From Singulisphaera sp. GP187 (GTDB taxonomy: Bacteria > Planctomycetota > Phycisphaerae > Phycisphaerales > SM1A02), in contig CAMAXY010000007.1 in the NCBI GenBank assembly GCA_945862215.1, positions 19,326-83,325 on the forward strand: a DNA stretch of 64,000 nt, in the 5' to 3' direction. The notes under the pieces were generated by a model. The model worked only from the letters and a program-made list of their open reading frames with translations, made no database searches and was not told the origin of the DNA. A program made the position numbers and the translations under genes. Below are positions 27,903-38,292 of the stretch, piece by piece (within the stretch, counting starts at the first letter, position 1; the number at the start of each line of letters is the position of its first letter).

Positions 27903-28751
27903 TCATTTCGCCTGCTGCGAAGGTGAATTCGAAGGCTCGCGAGATGGATGGCAGAATGGACACGTTTCTCCAACGAGATAAAGTGGGTGTCGCTGCTCTT
28001 GTTCGGTCAACGGCATCTGGCAACTGAAGCAAATTGCAGCCGAAGTTTCTCGCAATTGTGAATCAACGCACACGCGCCGATCGAATACAAAGCAATCACC
28101 TTTGTAATGCGCTCCGCCGCACTCTTCGAAATATTTGAGAATGCCACCATCAAGTTGAAAGACATTCTGAAATCCGGCGCGTTCCATAAATGGTCCCGCC
28201 TTCTCGCAGCGAATACCGCCTGTGCAGAACATCACGATCGTTCGCTCCTTCAACTCGGGAGAAAGTTTTTCGACCGCATCTGGAAATTCTCGAAAGTGCT
28301 CAACGCCTGCTGGGATCGCTCCCTCGAAAGTCCCCATACGAATTTCATAATCGTTGCGCGTGTCGAGCAGCGTCAACGGTTTGCCCTCGTCGATCCACTG
28401 CTTCAGTGTCTTGGCGGAAATTTTTGCAGAAGACTTTTTCCCAGGTTCAATTCCTTCGACGCCAAATGCAATGATTTCCTTCTTCAATCTGACCAGCATG
28501 CGACGAAAGGGTTGATTCTCGCTGAAGCTTTCCTTCGGATTGAGGTCTTCAAATCCTGTGATCGACCTCAATTCCTTCAACAAGATTTGAATACTGCTCT
28601 GAGTTCCAGCAACAAACAAATTGATCCCCTCAGGGCTCAATAAAATTGTTCCTTTCAATTCGCAATCACGGCAAATTCCCTGCAATTTTTCACGAAGTGT
28701 TTCCAAGTCGGCAAGCGGTGCAAACTTATAAACAGCGATATTCGTGAACAT
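27903..28751 (-). CDS. trhO: tRNA uridine(34) hydroxylase, rhodanese-like
   Basis: A 282-residue cytoplasmic enzyme (formerly YceA) that hydroxylates U34 of certain tRNAs using a prephenate-derived pathway or oxygen. The N-terminal acylphosphatase-like domain holds [16 protein letters not shown]. The rhodanese domain has the active-site loop CTGGIRC at residues 176-182. A C-terminal Cys cluster (CFSCQMPL and CPFCH) may bind zinc, as in longer family members. ATG 28751 is chosen because it starts the conserved domain and follows the desaturase stop by four bases; the longer frame from 28862 overlaps the desaturase. Confidence 0.88.
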   Translation of the reverse strand: MFTNIAVYKFAPLADLETLREKLQGICRDCELKGTILLSPEGINLFVAGTQSSIQILLKELRSITGFEDLNPKESFSENQPFRRMLVRLKKEIIAFGVEGIEPGKKSSAKISAKTLKQWIDEGKPLTLLDTRNDYEIRMGTFEGAIPAGVEHFREFPDAVEKLSPELKERTIVMFCTGGIRCEKAGPFMERAGFQNVFQLDGGILKYFEECGGAHYKGDCFVFDRRVCVDSQLRETSAAICFSCQMPLTEQEQRHPLYLVGETCPFCHPSREPSNSPSQQAK

Positions 28752-28755
28752 TCCG

Positions 28756-29730
28756 TCACACAGAATTGCGGCGCCGAGCGTCCATTCGTTCCTTGGTAGG
28801 AAGGCGAACCTTGCTTGCCAAACCAACAATTTGAAGAGATCGAATGATGATCCAGCTTGCATCGAACTGCCACCACTTCAGACCGTGTCGAGCGCTTGAA
28901 GGAAACGCGTGATGATTATTATGCCAACCTTCACCGAAGGAAAGAATTCCCATCACTGGATTATTTCGACTCTCATCACCCGAGCGATAGTCGCGCCATC
29001 CCCAAACGTGACAGATGGAATTGATACTCCAAGTGGAATGATGCAAGAGGAACATGCGTACGAGTCCACCCCATAAGAATCCAAGCGCAGCACCAGTCCA
29101 TGACATCGTGACGAGTCCACCAATAATCGCCGGAATCGCCAAGCCGAGAGCAACCCACACCGGGAAAAGATTATTCACGCGCATGATCGTTTTGTCTGCC
29201 AAAAGATCTGGCACATATCGATAATTGCTATCACCAGTACTGCTGAAGAGCCATCCAATGTGAGCGTGCATAAAACCAACCACCCAACCAACAAGGCCTG
29301 GCTTGCGACTTGCATGCGGCGAATGCGGATCATGGTCGTGATCCGAATAGTGATGGTGCTTGCGATGGGTTCCGACCCACCAAACGAGCGGCCCTTGAGC
29401 GGCCATACCACCCAAGATCATGAAGAAAACTGCAATGGGCTTTGGTGTTACGAACGCCTTGTGGGTGAACATGCGGTGATAGCCAATCGTGATTCCTAGC
29501 CCAGTTGCTATATAAAGAGCAACCATCATCGAGAGATTTAACCAGCTGAACATCCCACCCCAAAGGAAATACATCGCCGCCAAGAGTCCAAGAGGTGGCA
29601 AAGCGACTGCCGCCAACATGGCCAGATGCATTTGCCCTTTTGAGAGTGGCGATTCTTCCTCGACTGCGTCTTTCGGTTCGCCAAGGTCATGGATGTCGTT
29701 TCCAACAACAAGATCCTCTTCAAGGACCAT
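28756..29730 (-). CDS. Membrane fatty-acid (acyl-CoA type) desaturase
   Basis: A 324-residue di-iron desaturase that introduces a double bond, probably at delta-9, into membrane acyl chains. The three histidine boxes are present: [19 protein letters not shown] and HNNHHAF. Four hydrophobic segments are spaced as in the stearoyl-CoA desaturase family. An acidic N-terminal region of about 35 residues precedes the first helix. ATG 29730 was chosen over TTG 29763 and GTG 29760. It is followed after four bases by trhO, so the two form an operon. The electron donor is not in the window. Confidence 0.88.
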   Translation of the reverse strand: MVLEEDLVVGNDIHDLGEPKDAVEEESPLSKGQMHLAMLAAVALPPLGLLAAMYFLWGGMFSWLNLSMMVALYIATGLGITIGYHRMFTHKAFVTPKPIAVFFMILGGMAAQGPLVWWVGTHRKHHHYSDHDHDPHSPHASRKPGLVGWVVGFMHAHIGWLFSSTGDSNYRYVPDLLADKTIMRVNNLFPVWVALGLAIPAIIGGLVTMSWTGAALGFLWGGLVRMFLLHHSTWSINSICHVWGWRDYRSGDESRNNPVMGILSFGEGWHNNHHAFPSSARHGLKWWQFDASWIIIRSLQIVGLASKVRLPTKERMDARRRNSV

Positions 29731-29907
29731 TACATTTTCTTCTGTCGTACTTTGCAACACCAAATCTCCGTGTTTTGCTCAGATCTCGAACCAATAAGTT
29801 GAAGAACACTTTAGCACTGAAGTGGCATTGGCGTTGTCAGAAAGTTCAGGTTTCCGCGACACCGATCTTGCCGTAAAAATTCCAACTTTATCGACTCATT
29901 ATCGACT

Positions 29908-31314
29908 TTATGAAGGATCCACCATCTGATCCGGCCTCACAACGTGATCGAAGGTCGCTTCGTCGACATGACCCAAGTGCAGTGCCGCCGCTTTCAGCGT
30001 CATGCGTTGGTGGTGCGCATGCTTTGCAATTGCGCTTGACTTGTCATATCCAATGTGCGGGGTGAGAGCAGTGACCATCATCAGACTTTGCCCCAACAAC
30101 TCAGAAATGCGTTCGTGGTTTGCAACAATGCCTTCTGCGCAGAATTCGCGGAACGCATGACAAGTTCCCGCAAGCAACTCGCATGACTGCAAAAGATTTA
30201 CCGCGATGACTGGCTTGAAAACATTCAACTCAAAATTGCCTTGGCTTGCAGCGAACTGCACTGCCGAATTATTGCCAAAGACTTGCACGCACACCATCGT
30301 CATGCTTTCGCTTTGTGTTGGATTGATCTTTCCTGGCATGATGCTTGAACCTGGTTCATTTTCAGGAATCGAAATCTCGCCGATTCCGCAGCGGGGTCCG
30401 CTTGCAAGCCAACGCACATCATTGGCGATTTTCATCAACGATCCCGCGAGTACAGAAAATGCGCCGTGGGCTTGTGTTGCTGCTTCATGTCCAGCAAGCG
30501 CAGCGAATTTATTTTGCGCGCTTGTGAACGCAATGCCTGTTGTTGCCGAAAGTTTCTTTGCGACAAGGTCGCCAAATCCGACCGGTGCGTTGAGTCCTGT
30601 CCCGACGGCAGTTCCGCCAATGGCAAGATCGCGCAAGCCAGGAAGACTTTCGCCAATTGCGCGGATCGCAAAATCGAGCTGTGCAACATAGCCAGAAAAT
30701 TCTTGACCAAGAGTCAAGGGGACCGCATCTTGCAAATGTGTTCGGCCAGTCTTGACAATCTTCGAAAATTCTTTCGCCTTTGCATCAAGTGCATCGCGCA
30801 ATTTTTTCACGGCAGGAAGGAGCGTTCGCTCGATTTCGATTGCGGCAGCAACATGCATCGCAGTTGGAAAAGTGTCGTTGCTTGATTGCGAGAGATTGAC
30901 ATGATCGTTTGGATGAACAGGCTTCTTCGAACCTTGCACTCCGCCAGCCAATTCGATTGCGCGATTGGAAATCACCTCGTTGACGTTCATGTTTGACTGT
31001 GTTCCCGAGCCCGTTTGCCATACTTTCAGCGGGAATTCTTCATCAAGTTTGCCAGATGAGACTTCTTTGGCAACAGACACAATCAAGTCGCGAAGATCTT
31101 TGGAGAGTCCGCCCATTTCGCAATTTGCCTCGGCGCATGCAGCCTTGAGCAATCCAAATGCATGCACAATTGGCAGCGGCATTCGATCACCAAACGGGAA
31201 ATGGTGAATCGAACGCTCGGTCTGCGCTCCCCAATATCGGTTAGCGGGAACTTCAATCGCTCCCATGGCGTCGGTTTCGGTACGAGTAGCGTTCTTTGAT
31301 GGTGCGTGTGACAT
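29908..31314 (-). CDS. fumC: Class II fumarate hydratase
   Basis: A 468-residue, iron-free TCA-cycle enzyme that interconverts fumarate and L-malate. The superfamily signature [13 protein letters not shown] is present near residue 317, as are [12 protein letters not shown] and the active-site region [11 protein letters not shown]. The length matches FumC (about 465). It stands alone, with a terminator between it and the gene upstream on the same strand. A TACACT box lies about 30 bases before the ATG. Confidence 0.95.
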   Translation of the reverse strand: MSHAPSKNATRTETDAMGAIEVPANRYWGAQTERSIHHFPFGDRMPLPIVHAFGLLKAACAEANCEMGGLSKDLRDLIVSVAKEVSSGKLDEEFPLKVWQTGSGTQSNMNVNEVISNRAIELAGGVQGSKKPVHPNDHVNLSQSSNDTFPTAMHVAAAIEIERTLLPAVKKLRDALDAKAKEFSKIVKTGRTHLQDAVPLTLGQEFSGYVAQLDFAIRAIGESLPGLRDLAIGGTAVGTGLNAPVGFGDLVAKKLSATTGIAFTSAQNKFAALAGHEAATQAHGAFSVLAGSLMKIANDVRWLASGPRCGIGEISIPENEPGSSIMPGKINPTQSESMTMVCVQVFGNNSAVQFAASQGNFELNVFKPVIAVNLLQSCELLAGTCHAFREFCAEGIVANHERISELLGQSLMMVTALTPHIGYDKSSAIAKHAHHQRMTLKAAALHLGHVDEATFDHVVRPDQMVDPS

Positions 31315-31374
31315 AGTTGGGTGCTCGTGTTGTGTGGCGAGAGTGTAACGCCCATCGAAATGAAGTCGCCAGTC

Positions 31375-31412
31375 AAAAGAACACGCCGATCGCTTGAAGC
31401 GATCAGCGTGTT
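31375..31412 (-). terminator. Intrinsic terminator after the sorting-tail protein gene
   Basis: A stem of up to 15 base pairs formed by 31380-31395 (AACACGCCGATCGCTT) and 31397-31412, with a single G-U wobble on the minus strand. It is followed on that strand by a C and four T residues. It lies 55 bases after the stop of the gene at 31467-32258 and before fumC, so it should separate the two. Confidence 0.65.
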
Positions 31413-31466
31413 GGTCTAGCGTATCCCGCAGGAAGCGTGCGAGGAAACGGGACTTGTTTTAAATGT

Positions 31467-32258
31467 TCAGCGTGCGCTGCGTCGACGGCGAGATCCAGCC
31501 ATACCTGCGCATGCCAAAAGAGCAAGAGCGCCAGGTGCTGGAACCACATTGATAAAACCAGAACCTGCATCAGCAGTTCCAGTTCCAGTGGTCCAATTTG
31601 ATGCATTACCGATCGCTGCGAGCCACTCTGCTTGTGTTCCCGAAGTCAGCGTGTTGAGATTGAACAGTGCGGAATTCGCAGCACTGGTCAAAAGCACTGC
31701 GCTGGTTCCTTGAACCAATCCAGTCGGCAAACTTCCCGTTGAGGAACTTGTCGCAGTTTCATATGTACTCGTATTGTCGAAGTTGTACAGCGCAGTGAAA
31801 CCACTGAAAATTGGGTTTGATGCATTTGTGCTCTCAAAAATCGTGACTTGCTCACCAGACGAAGAAAGCGAAAGCTGTTGATACGAACCGGTTACAGGTG
31901 CAGCTCCAACCAAACCGCTGAGCGCCCACGCATAATCTGCGGATGATGTTCTTGACCCGATGATCGTTCCCGCAACGATTGTGTTGGTAGCGGTGAAACG
32001 CATGAGGTTTTCGTTTCCATCGCCGTCAGTTGCTGAAGCGCCTCGAAATGCGCTGCCTGTCCAACCATTGTCGGTGAAGTAAAGAGTTGTGCCTGCTGCA
32101 AGATCGACGAAGGTGACGAATGACACAGAGTCCGTTGTCACGCCCGAAGCTTGAAAACCAACGATTGCAACATCGCCAGCCATCAAAGCACCGAAGGATG
32201 AAGAAGAAAGAAGGGTGGCAGTCATTGCCGCGAGTGGTAGGGATGAATGAAATGACAT
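31467..32258 (-). CDS. Exported protein with PEP-CTERM-like sorting tail
   Basis: A 263-residue secreted protein. A signal peptide (residues 1-24) is followed by a beta-rich domain beginning DVAIVGFQASGVTTDSVSF, of a type seen in surface proteins with a lamin-tail-like or jelly-roll fold. The C-terminus carries VPAPGALALLACAGMAG followed by RRRR. This is the tripartite motif-helix-basic pattern of exosortase-type sorting in the form common in Phycisphaerae. GGAG lies eight bases before the ATG. Function unknown; cell-surface attachment is inferred. Confidence 0.78.
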   Translation of the reverse strand: MSFHSSLPLAAMTATLLSSSSFGALMAGDVAIVGFQASGVTTDSVSFVTFVDLAAGTTLYFTDNGWTGSAFRGASATDGDGNENLMRFTATNTIVAGTIIGSRTSSADYAWALSGLVGAAPVTGSYQQLSLSSSGEQVTIFESTNASNPIFSGFTALYNFDNTSTYETATSSSTGSLPTGLVQGTSAVLLTSAANSALFNLNTLTSGTQAEWLAAIGNASNWTTGTGTADAGSGFINVVPAPGALALLACAGMAGSRRRRSAR

Positions 32259-32423
32259 AACAGGAGCTCCAACTCCTTTTTACGCCTCCCTACATTCTGA
32301 ACGGATCAATCCACAACGCGTGGATCGATCAAAGTAAACATAGCCCGAGATCGTGTGAATACAAGTGAATAATTGGTGAAGATTGTGTGAAGAGATTCAA
32401 AGACATTGAGAAAAAGTTCATGA

Positions 32424-33293
32424 TCATTCGTCCGTTGCTGGACCCATCGGATCCCAAACAAGTTTGTTGGTGTTCCAATCGCCACCTGCGAAACTTGGAT
32501 CGCGACTTCCTTGGACATTTTGTGTTGCTTCTGAATTCAACATCCAGCCAACATGTCCATCCGCGAAGAGAAGGTGGCCACCATCGAAATGTCGCGAAGC
32601 GAAACGTTTCCAGTCCGCACGGTGGCGCTTCAAATCTCGTCCAAAGTGAACATCGCTTCCTGGCAACTCGCGAGGATTTGACCGCATTTCCAACATCAGG
32701 ATCGTTGCGTCTGCTCGTGAAATTGAAGAGACTTTCATTGCGAGTTTCGGCGAATATTGCCCTTGACCAGAAGATGCGAGCAGTGTGTTGTTTAATTGAC
32801 TGTTTGGAACATAGTTGAAATAAAACTGACGCTGAATGCCTCCAGAACCCGGCTGACCGCTGCCCCATGGTGCAAATTCCGCACTCGTTGCACCAGGATC
32901 GATAAAAATCGAATTGCTGCTGCCTGCAAATGGCACATCTGTTTGTGCGTTGTATGCATCATCAGAAATTTTAGAGTATGGAAGTTCACCAACCATTTGC
33001 GGAATCGCATTCGCCCAATATGCTTTTTGAGCAAGATTCAAAGGCATGTCATTCGCATCCTTCAATCCTTCCCATGGCAATCGATCCTTGTTGACTGTTG
33101 ACCACATGATTGTGCCCACTCCCCACTGCTTCAAATTGGATTGACTCTTCGTTGCTGCAGCGCTCTTTCGAACCATGCCAATCCCAGGCATCAACAACCC
33201 AGCCAAAGTTGCGATGATTCCAATGACAACGAGAACTTCAATGAGCGTAAATGCTCGTCCTCGCTGAGTTGAAAATTGATGCTCGATCTGCAT
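32424..33293 (-). CDS. Prepilin-type N-terminal methylation protein (pseudopilin)
   Basis: A 289-residue protein with the type IV pilin/pseudopilin leader RGRAFTLIEVLVVIGIIATL, cut between Ala and Phe by prepilin peptidase. The remainder resembles the large planctomycete family of type II secretion G-like proteins that end with an H-x-G-G-x-x-x-x-F-A-D-G-H motif, here HFDGGHLLFADGHV. It may assemble into a secretion pseudopilus or a surface fibre. The ATG at 33293 overlaps the stop of the upstream gene (TGATG), so the two are co-translated. Confidence 0.85.
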   Translation of the reverse strand: MQIEHQFSTQRGRAFTLIEVLVVIGIIATLAGLLMPGIGMVRKSAAATKSQSNLKQWGVGTIMWSTVNKDRLPWEGLKDANDMPLNLAQKAYWANAIPQMVGELPYSKISDDAYNAQTDVPFAGSSNSIFIDPGATSAEFAPWGSGQPGSGGIQRQFYFNYVPNSQLNNTLLASSGQGQYSPKLAMKVSSISRADATILMLEMRSNPRELPGSDVHFGRDLKRHRADWKRFASRHFDGGHLLFADGHVGWMLNSEATQNVQGSRDPSFAGGDWNTNKLVWDPMGPATDE

Positions 33294-35062
33294 CAAGGCG
33301 ACCATCCCGAAAGCAGTGCACTGAGATCCGCTCCACCGACTAAACCATCTTGGTCAATATCGCCGATTGGCCCTGTGGTACCCCATGTGGAGAGCAGTGA
33401 AGCCAAGTCCACACCATTCACAAATCCGTCATTATTGATGTCCGCTCGATTGGCGATCACCCAAACACATCCAACTTGCGGAAGCGCAGCGAATGATTGC
33501 GTGACAGTCGTCGAACCTGGGCAAGAAGTCCAAGTGTTCGCTTTTCCAAAGGTGCTAGAAGTGCTGGAATCATCATAAAAACTTGCGGCATCGATGCGAC
33601 CCGATGGATTCGCTCGCAGTCTGCAAACATCATCAGCACCAACCCCACCACCAAAATAATTCGGAGAACCTTCACCCTGAAGCTCCACGATTGAAGCGAA
33701 TGATTGGTCACGAACTTCAATCGCCCAGCGATCGTTCGACACGGAAAATTCTCCCGAAATATGGAGCGGCTTCGTGCTGGTCGTCTGCGTAACAAGCGTT
33801 GTATCAAACGTGTTGACATTGACCGATCGATCGCCTGAAGTTGGGTTGTATGACAAGTCCGTGTCGAATCCACCCTGCACAGCGGTGCTTTCGGTGAAGG
33901 TCAAGATCATGCCGCTGCGAAGATTCGACCAGAATGTGTTGTTCGACAGTCTGATTGTTCCAGAATCTGTCTTGTCTTGCCAACGCAAGATCCAATTGCG
34001 CATATCCAAGTTCTCCGCAATGATTACAAATTCACACCAGTTGCCTCCGTTGCCGAGCGATCGACCAAACTGTAAATCATTCGCCTGACCACCAGCAGCG
34101 TCTGCTGCTTGCGTTCCGCCGCCTAAGAATCCAGTCGCAGAGACTGCGTTGAATTCATTCAGCATGAGCGGCTTGCATGTTTGGCAAAGTTCCGCAAGCA
34201 CTGGCGAGCGCAAAGCAGAAAAATCCTGATATGTCTTGCACAGAGTGACCGTATCGCTCCAGCCATTCGGTTGACCGAAAGAAGAATTGTCAGCGTCGTC
34301 GTACCGTGAATATGGCGTGATTGCCTGTGATGGACTCTCCTCAAGTCTCACAGCTTCACGACTATTTACGCCAGTTGCTCCCCATGATGGCTGGCCTTCG
34401 CCTACGAGATCGATGACGATCTGCCCTTGCGTATTGATAATTCTCGACGCCCAGTTGTCGTTTCCAACATCCATCGGATCGCTGTATGTTGGATTCGTCG
34501 GATCAATCACGTTCGCGTTGCACGTGACGAGAGCTGCGTCAAAGCAATTGGCATTGATCCACCAGTCTCCATTGCACGGATTAAATGATGTATCCGTATC
34601 AAGCCCCCCAAGCACTGTCGATGATTCTGTGATTGTCAGAATCGTTCCTGCGCGCAAATCAGACCAGATTGCTGCACCAGAAAACAAAATCTCACCTTGC
34701 GGAACAGCGCCATTTTCGTACCAAACATCGGTTCCATCTGCATCCGTCGCTGCAGCTTCAATCCACTGAATTTTCCAACCTCGAATATCTGTGTGATCCT
34801 TGACGATGACGATCTCGATCCAATCACCACCGTTGCCGAGCGAACGACCGAAGTAAACATCTTCTTCAGTCGAACAGTCTGCTCCAGCGATTCCCTCAGG
34901 TGTCGGGCACCCTGCCACTGCCGCAGTAGGATTTCCAAGCCACTTTGTGCTTCCAACTGAATTCCATTCGTTCATAATGACATCCGATGCCAATGCATTT
35001 GCAGAAGTGATAACGCAGGAAGTCACAACCAAGAGATTGACGATCATTTGATTCATATACAT
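33293..35062 (-). CDS. Secreted protein with two lamin-tail-like repeats and a dockerin-like end
   Basis: About 589 residues. After a signal peptide come two homologous domains of about 250 residues. The first begins VIMNEWNSVGSTKWLG, the second LMLNEFNAVSATGFLG, and both contain FGRSLGNGG followed by W-x-E-x-V-I and D-x-R-x-W, like lamin-tail domains. The C-terminus has two calcium-binding, dockerin-like repeats (DINNDGFVNGVDLASLLSTW and DIDQDGLVGGADLSALLSGW), a Phycisphaerae trait. Several starts are possible: TTG 35083, ATG 35062, 35056 or 35047. Function unknown; its coupling with the pseudopilin suggests a shared secretion route. Confidence 0.78.
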   Translation of the reverse strand: MYMNQMIVNLLVVTSCVITSANALASDVIMNEWNSVGSTKWLGNPTAAVAGCPTPEGIAGADCSTEEDVYFGRSLGNGGDWIEIVIVKDHTDIRGWKIQWIEAAATDADGTDVWYENGAVPQGEILFSGAAIWSDLRAGTILTITESSTVLGGLDTDTSFNPCNGDWWINANCFDAALVTCNANVIDPTNPTYSDPMDVGNDNWASRIINTQGQIVIDLVGEGQPSWGATGVNSREAVRLEESPSQAITPYSRYDDADNSSFGQPNGWSDTVTLCKTYQDFSALRSPVLAELCQTCKPLMLNEFNAVSATGFLGGGTQAADAAGGQANDLQFGRSLGNGGNWCEFVIIAENLDMRNWILRWQDKTDSGTIRLSNNTFWSNLRSGMILTFTESTAVQGGFDTDLSYNPTSGDRSVNVNTFDTTLVTQTTSTKPLHISGEFSVSNDRWAIEVRDQSFASIVELQGEGSPNYFGGGVGADDVCRLRANPSGRIDAASFYDDSSTSSTFGKANTWTSCPGSTTVTQSFAALPQVGCVWVIANRADINNDGFVNGVDLASLLSTWGTTGPIGDIDQDGLVGGADLSALLSGWSP

Positions 35063-35185
35063 GGAGAGAATTGTGCTTGACAATTGTTCAGTTGACGTTC
35101 AGTTTGCATTCAGAAATTTTGCTTTCTGGTGCCTTCATTGAAACTGAACTCAATCTGAACACAACTTCTCTTTACTTCTGCCTCT

Positions 35186-36868
35186 ATGACTTTGATTCCA
35201 ATCATTTTTGCCAGCGTGTGCTCATTTTTCTCCCCACCGCTTGCTGGTACGGCCCCCTCCGACATGGCTCAGGTCAGGTTCCTTGGAGCATATTCTTCTG
35301 GACTCTTCAATCAATCTGCGTGCGAGATTTCGGCGTGGAGTCCAGATTCGAAGCGGCTCTATGTCACAAACTCGGCGCAAGGGCTCTCGATGGTCGACAT
35401 TTCAGACCAAGCAAATCCCTTGCGAATTTCGATGACTCGGCAGTTTGGAATCACCAGCGTTGCAACATACGGAAATCTTGTTGCAATGTGCTGGATTCCA
35501 AAGTCGAAAGAAGTGCAGGGCGAGGTCCGATTCTTCGATTTGGCGATGAAACAAATTGGAGCAATCAAAGTGGGCTTCGGTCCCGACATGCTGACATTCA
35601 CACCTGATGGCAAGACGCTACTCGTCGCCAATGAAGCGGAGCCAAGCGATGATGGCGCCGAAGATCCCGCTGGGTCAATCTCCGTCATCGATCTCTCGCA
35701 TGGTGCTGAGAAAGCAACGCTGCGAAATGCAAGTTTCGATGCGTTCGAGTCACGCGCCACAGAATTGCGAGCGGCAGGTGTTCACGCACCTATTCCTGGT
35801 CGATCGTTCATCCAACAACTCGAGCCTGAATACATCGCCGTCTCTGAAGATGGCAAGAGTGCATACATCACATTGCAAGAAGCAAACGCGCTTGCGGTGC
35901 TTGACATCGCCACAGCGAAAATCACCGCTATCTTGCCGTTTGGGCTGAAGGATTTCAGCGCCGCGGGCGTGGGACTTGATGCGAGCGACAAAGAAAACCG
36001 AATAACAATTTCTCCATGGCCAATTCGTGGCATCTATCAACCCGACACTGTTGCGTGTTTTAAGTGCGATGGGCAGGAATATGTGGTGACAGCGAATGAA
36101 GGCGAATCATTCGAATATCCGTTTTATAACGAAACCCAGCGCGTTTCAAAATTGAAAAATTCGAAAGATAAAACGAAGCCTGCTCTTGATCCAACTCGAT
36201 TTCCACTTTCTGCTGAAGGTGAAGACGGCCATTCGCAAAGCGATTTATTGAAGTCCGACGCAATAGGTCGACTTGAAGTCAGTGAAGCATGCGGCGATAC
36301 AGATCAAGATGGAGACTATGACGATCTTGTTTGCTTCGGCGCACGATCAGTAAGTATCTGGCGAATCGTTCCAGCAACTGGCGAAGCGCAAACGCGAATT
36401 GAATTGACTTGGGATTCTGGAAGCGAAATGGAACGAACGCTTCGCGATCGCATGCCCCTTGCTTTTAATGCAGACAACCGAGAAAATTCGTCACAAGATG
36501 ACCGCAGTGATGCTCGTGGTCCAGAGCCAGAAGGTGTTGCAGTGGCGATGATTTCCGATCATCGAATAATCTTTGTTGGATTGGAACGAGCTGGTGGTGT
36601 GATGATGTGGGATGCGACGAATCCAACGAAGCCAATCTTTGCTGGTTATTTCAATCGACGCGATACAAGCATTGATTTGGCTGTCGATGTGGATGGCGAC
36701 AAAGTTCCAGACAAGCTTGCGGATGTTGGTGATTTGGGACCAGAAGGACTTCTCGTGATCCCCGCGAGTTCGAGCCCAACCAAACGACCAATACTTGTTG
36801 TGTGCAACGAAGTCAGTGGAACACTTTCACTGTTTGATATCACCGTGGCAGAAGTCGCGGACAAATAA
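35186..36868 (+). CDS. Choice-of-anchor I family exported beta-propeller protein
   Basis: A 560-residue exported protein. The signal peptide ends near residue 20 (SFFSPPLAG). Propeller-like repeats follow (SPDSKRLYVTNSAQGLSMVD, TPDGKTLLVANEAEPSDD, SEDGKSAYITLQEANALAVL). The late motifs ARGPEPEGVAVA and GDLGPEGLLVIP mark the choice-of-anchor I family, often found with alkaline-phosphatase-like or nuclease domains; none is fused here. Acidic DTDQDGDYDD and DVDGDKVPDK segments probably bind calcium. No anchor is seen at the C-terminus. It converges on the TlpA gene with a gap of 28 bases. Confidence 0.8.
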   Translation: MTLIPIIFASVCSFFSPPLAGTAPSDMAQVRFLGAYSSGLFNQSACEISAWSPDSKRLYVTNSAQGLSMVDISDQANPLRISMTRQFGITSVATYGNLVAMCWIPKSKEVQGEVRFFDLAMKQIGAIKVGFGPDMLTFTPDGKTLLVANEAEPSDDGAEDPAGSISVIDLSHGAEKATLRNASFDAFESRATELRAAGVHAPIPGRSFIQQLEPEYIAVSEDGKSAYITLQEANALAVLDIATAKITAILPFGLKDFSAAGVGLDASDKENRITISPWPIRGIYQPDTVACFKCDGQEYVVTANEGESFEYPFYNETQRVSKLKNSKDKTKPALDPTRFPLSAEGEDGHSQSDLLKSDAIGRLEVSEACGDTDQDGDYDDLVCFGARSVSIWRIVPATGEAQTRIELTWDSGSEMERTLRDRMPLAFNADNRENSSQDDRSDARGPEPEGVAVAMISDHRIIFVGLERAGGVMMWDATNPTKPIFAGYFNRRDTSIDLAVDVDGDKVPDKLADVGDLGPEGLLVIPASSSPTKRPILVVCNEVSGTLSLFDITVAEVADK

Positions 36869-36896
36869 TCGACAACGCTTGCACACGGAGCAATTC

Positions 36897-38261
36897 TTAC
36901 TTTGCCAGCGCTGCATCAATTGCAGCTCGCAGAGCTTTGCCACCATCTGGTGCCATCCCAACTTCCGCCAACACAATCATGCCGTCTTTTCCAATGACGA
37001 GAAGTGTTGGAATTCCAGGGACTCCATAAGACTTCGCAAGTTCATCGCCAGCGAGAAGACAGGGATATGTGAAACCTTTTGACTCCATATATTTCTTCGC
37101 AGCACCTTCGCCGCGTTCCCAGGTATTGACGCCAAATACAGCGACATCCTTGCCCTTATATTCGTCTGCAATTTTCTGAATCGTTGGCATGACTTGTTTG
37201 CATGGACCACACCAAGTCGCCCAGAAGTCCAACAAGATCACCTTGCTTTTGAGGCCTTCAAGAGAAACTTGCGCGCCATCAATTCCTGTGAGCGTGAAAT
37301 CCAAAGCCTTCTCGCCAACCTTCGCTTTCAATTGTGGTTGTTCGCGTTCGCCATCAGGCGCATCCTTGGGATTCTCTCCTTTGACATAGCCCGCAGGCGG
37401 AGTGGTCGCAAACATTGATGCATCGAGAGTCGGATCGAGTTTTACATTCGAATACTGATATGACACCGCCAGATTCGCCATCTGATCTTCTCCATTCACC
37501 GCAATTTTTTGTGAAAGCCTTCGCGGAAAACTATCAGCGCGCGCGATGGACAGATTGTCAGTCATCGTCATCGTGGAAGGTTTTTCATCACCATCATCTG
37601 AAGTTCCAAGATCGATTGAACGCAATATGCGAACCATATCGCACGGTTGTCCGTCGATTGTTTCCTCGCCGATTATGTTTGCGGCAATGATCTTGGAAGG
37701 TGCGGCCTCTTCAGCATGCATTTCAAAAATCCATTGAGGTACGCCAGATCCGGCTGACTTCAGTAGTAAAGACCAGTTGGTTCCTTCTTCCATATAAGTT
37801 TTGGATGGCACGTTTGCCAGAAGTGAATGCGTTCCATCAAATGTAATCACACGCACAGGCTTCTCATTCTTGATGCTCTCGATTCGCATTCGTTTGCATG
37901 GCGATCCTTCTGTTGCTTCAAGATCCCAGATTGAACTTGTTGGCTCCATAAACTCGGCCGGAAGCATTCCCGAATCTCTTCCAGTCGCTGTCATTCGTGT
38001 GGTCAATTGAATTGCTTTTAACGCGCGTGCCACAGCAGCTGACTTTTCGTAAATCGTTATAGCGTTTTGGTCAATCGTCTGTGGCTGCGATGCTGAAGGG
38101 GTAACGGCTTTAGAATTCTCGCTTTCTCCAGCAGGAACAACTGCCGTGATCTTTGCGGCAACGACCTTCTTTGGCGTCGACGGCGCACTCTCTTGGGCGG
38201 AGGCGAAAGTTGAGAGAGCGAAACAAACAGCAAGGGTGAATTGCATGAAGTGATTGATCAT
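36897..38261 (-). CDS. TlpA-type thioredoxin with N-terminal lipoprotein-carrier-like domain
   Basis: A 454-residue exported protein. After the signal peptide (ending near FASAQ) comes a low-complexity region, then a beta-rich domain (about residues 60-285) of the DUF2092/LolA-like type. The C-terminal 145 residues are a TlpA/ResA-like thioredoxin with FWATWCGPCKQVMP and the cis-Pro region YGVPGIPTLL. It should act in the periplasm as a thiol-disulfide oxidoreductase. The same fusion is common in planctomycetes. TAGACT lies exactly six bases before the ATG, suggesting a leaderless transcript. Confidence 0.85.
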   Translation of the reverse strand: MINHFMQFTLAVCFALSTFASAQESAPSTPKKVVAAKITAVVPAGESENSKAVTPSASQPQTIDQNAITIYEKSAAVARALKAIQLTTRMTATGRDSGMLPAEFMEPTSSIWDLEATEGSPCKRMRIESIKNEKPVRVITFDGTHSLLANVPSKTYMEEGTNWSLLLKSAGSGVPQWIFEMHAEEAAPSKIIAANIIGEETIDGQPCDMVRILRSIDLGTSDDGDEKPSTMTMTDNLSIARADSFPRRLSQKIAVNGEDQMANLAVSYQYSNVKLDPTLDASMFATTPPAGYVKGENPKDAPDGEREQPQLKAKVGEKALDFTLTGIDGAQVSLEGLKSKVILLDFWATWCGPCKQVMPTIQKIADEYKGKDVAVFGVNTWERGEGAAKKYMESKGFTYPCLLAGDELAKSYGVPGIPTLLVIGKDGMIVLAEVGMAPDGGKALRAAIDAALAK

Positions 38262-38292
38262 TGATACAGTCTAATTTGTAATTCGACCAACC

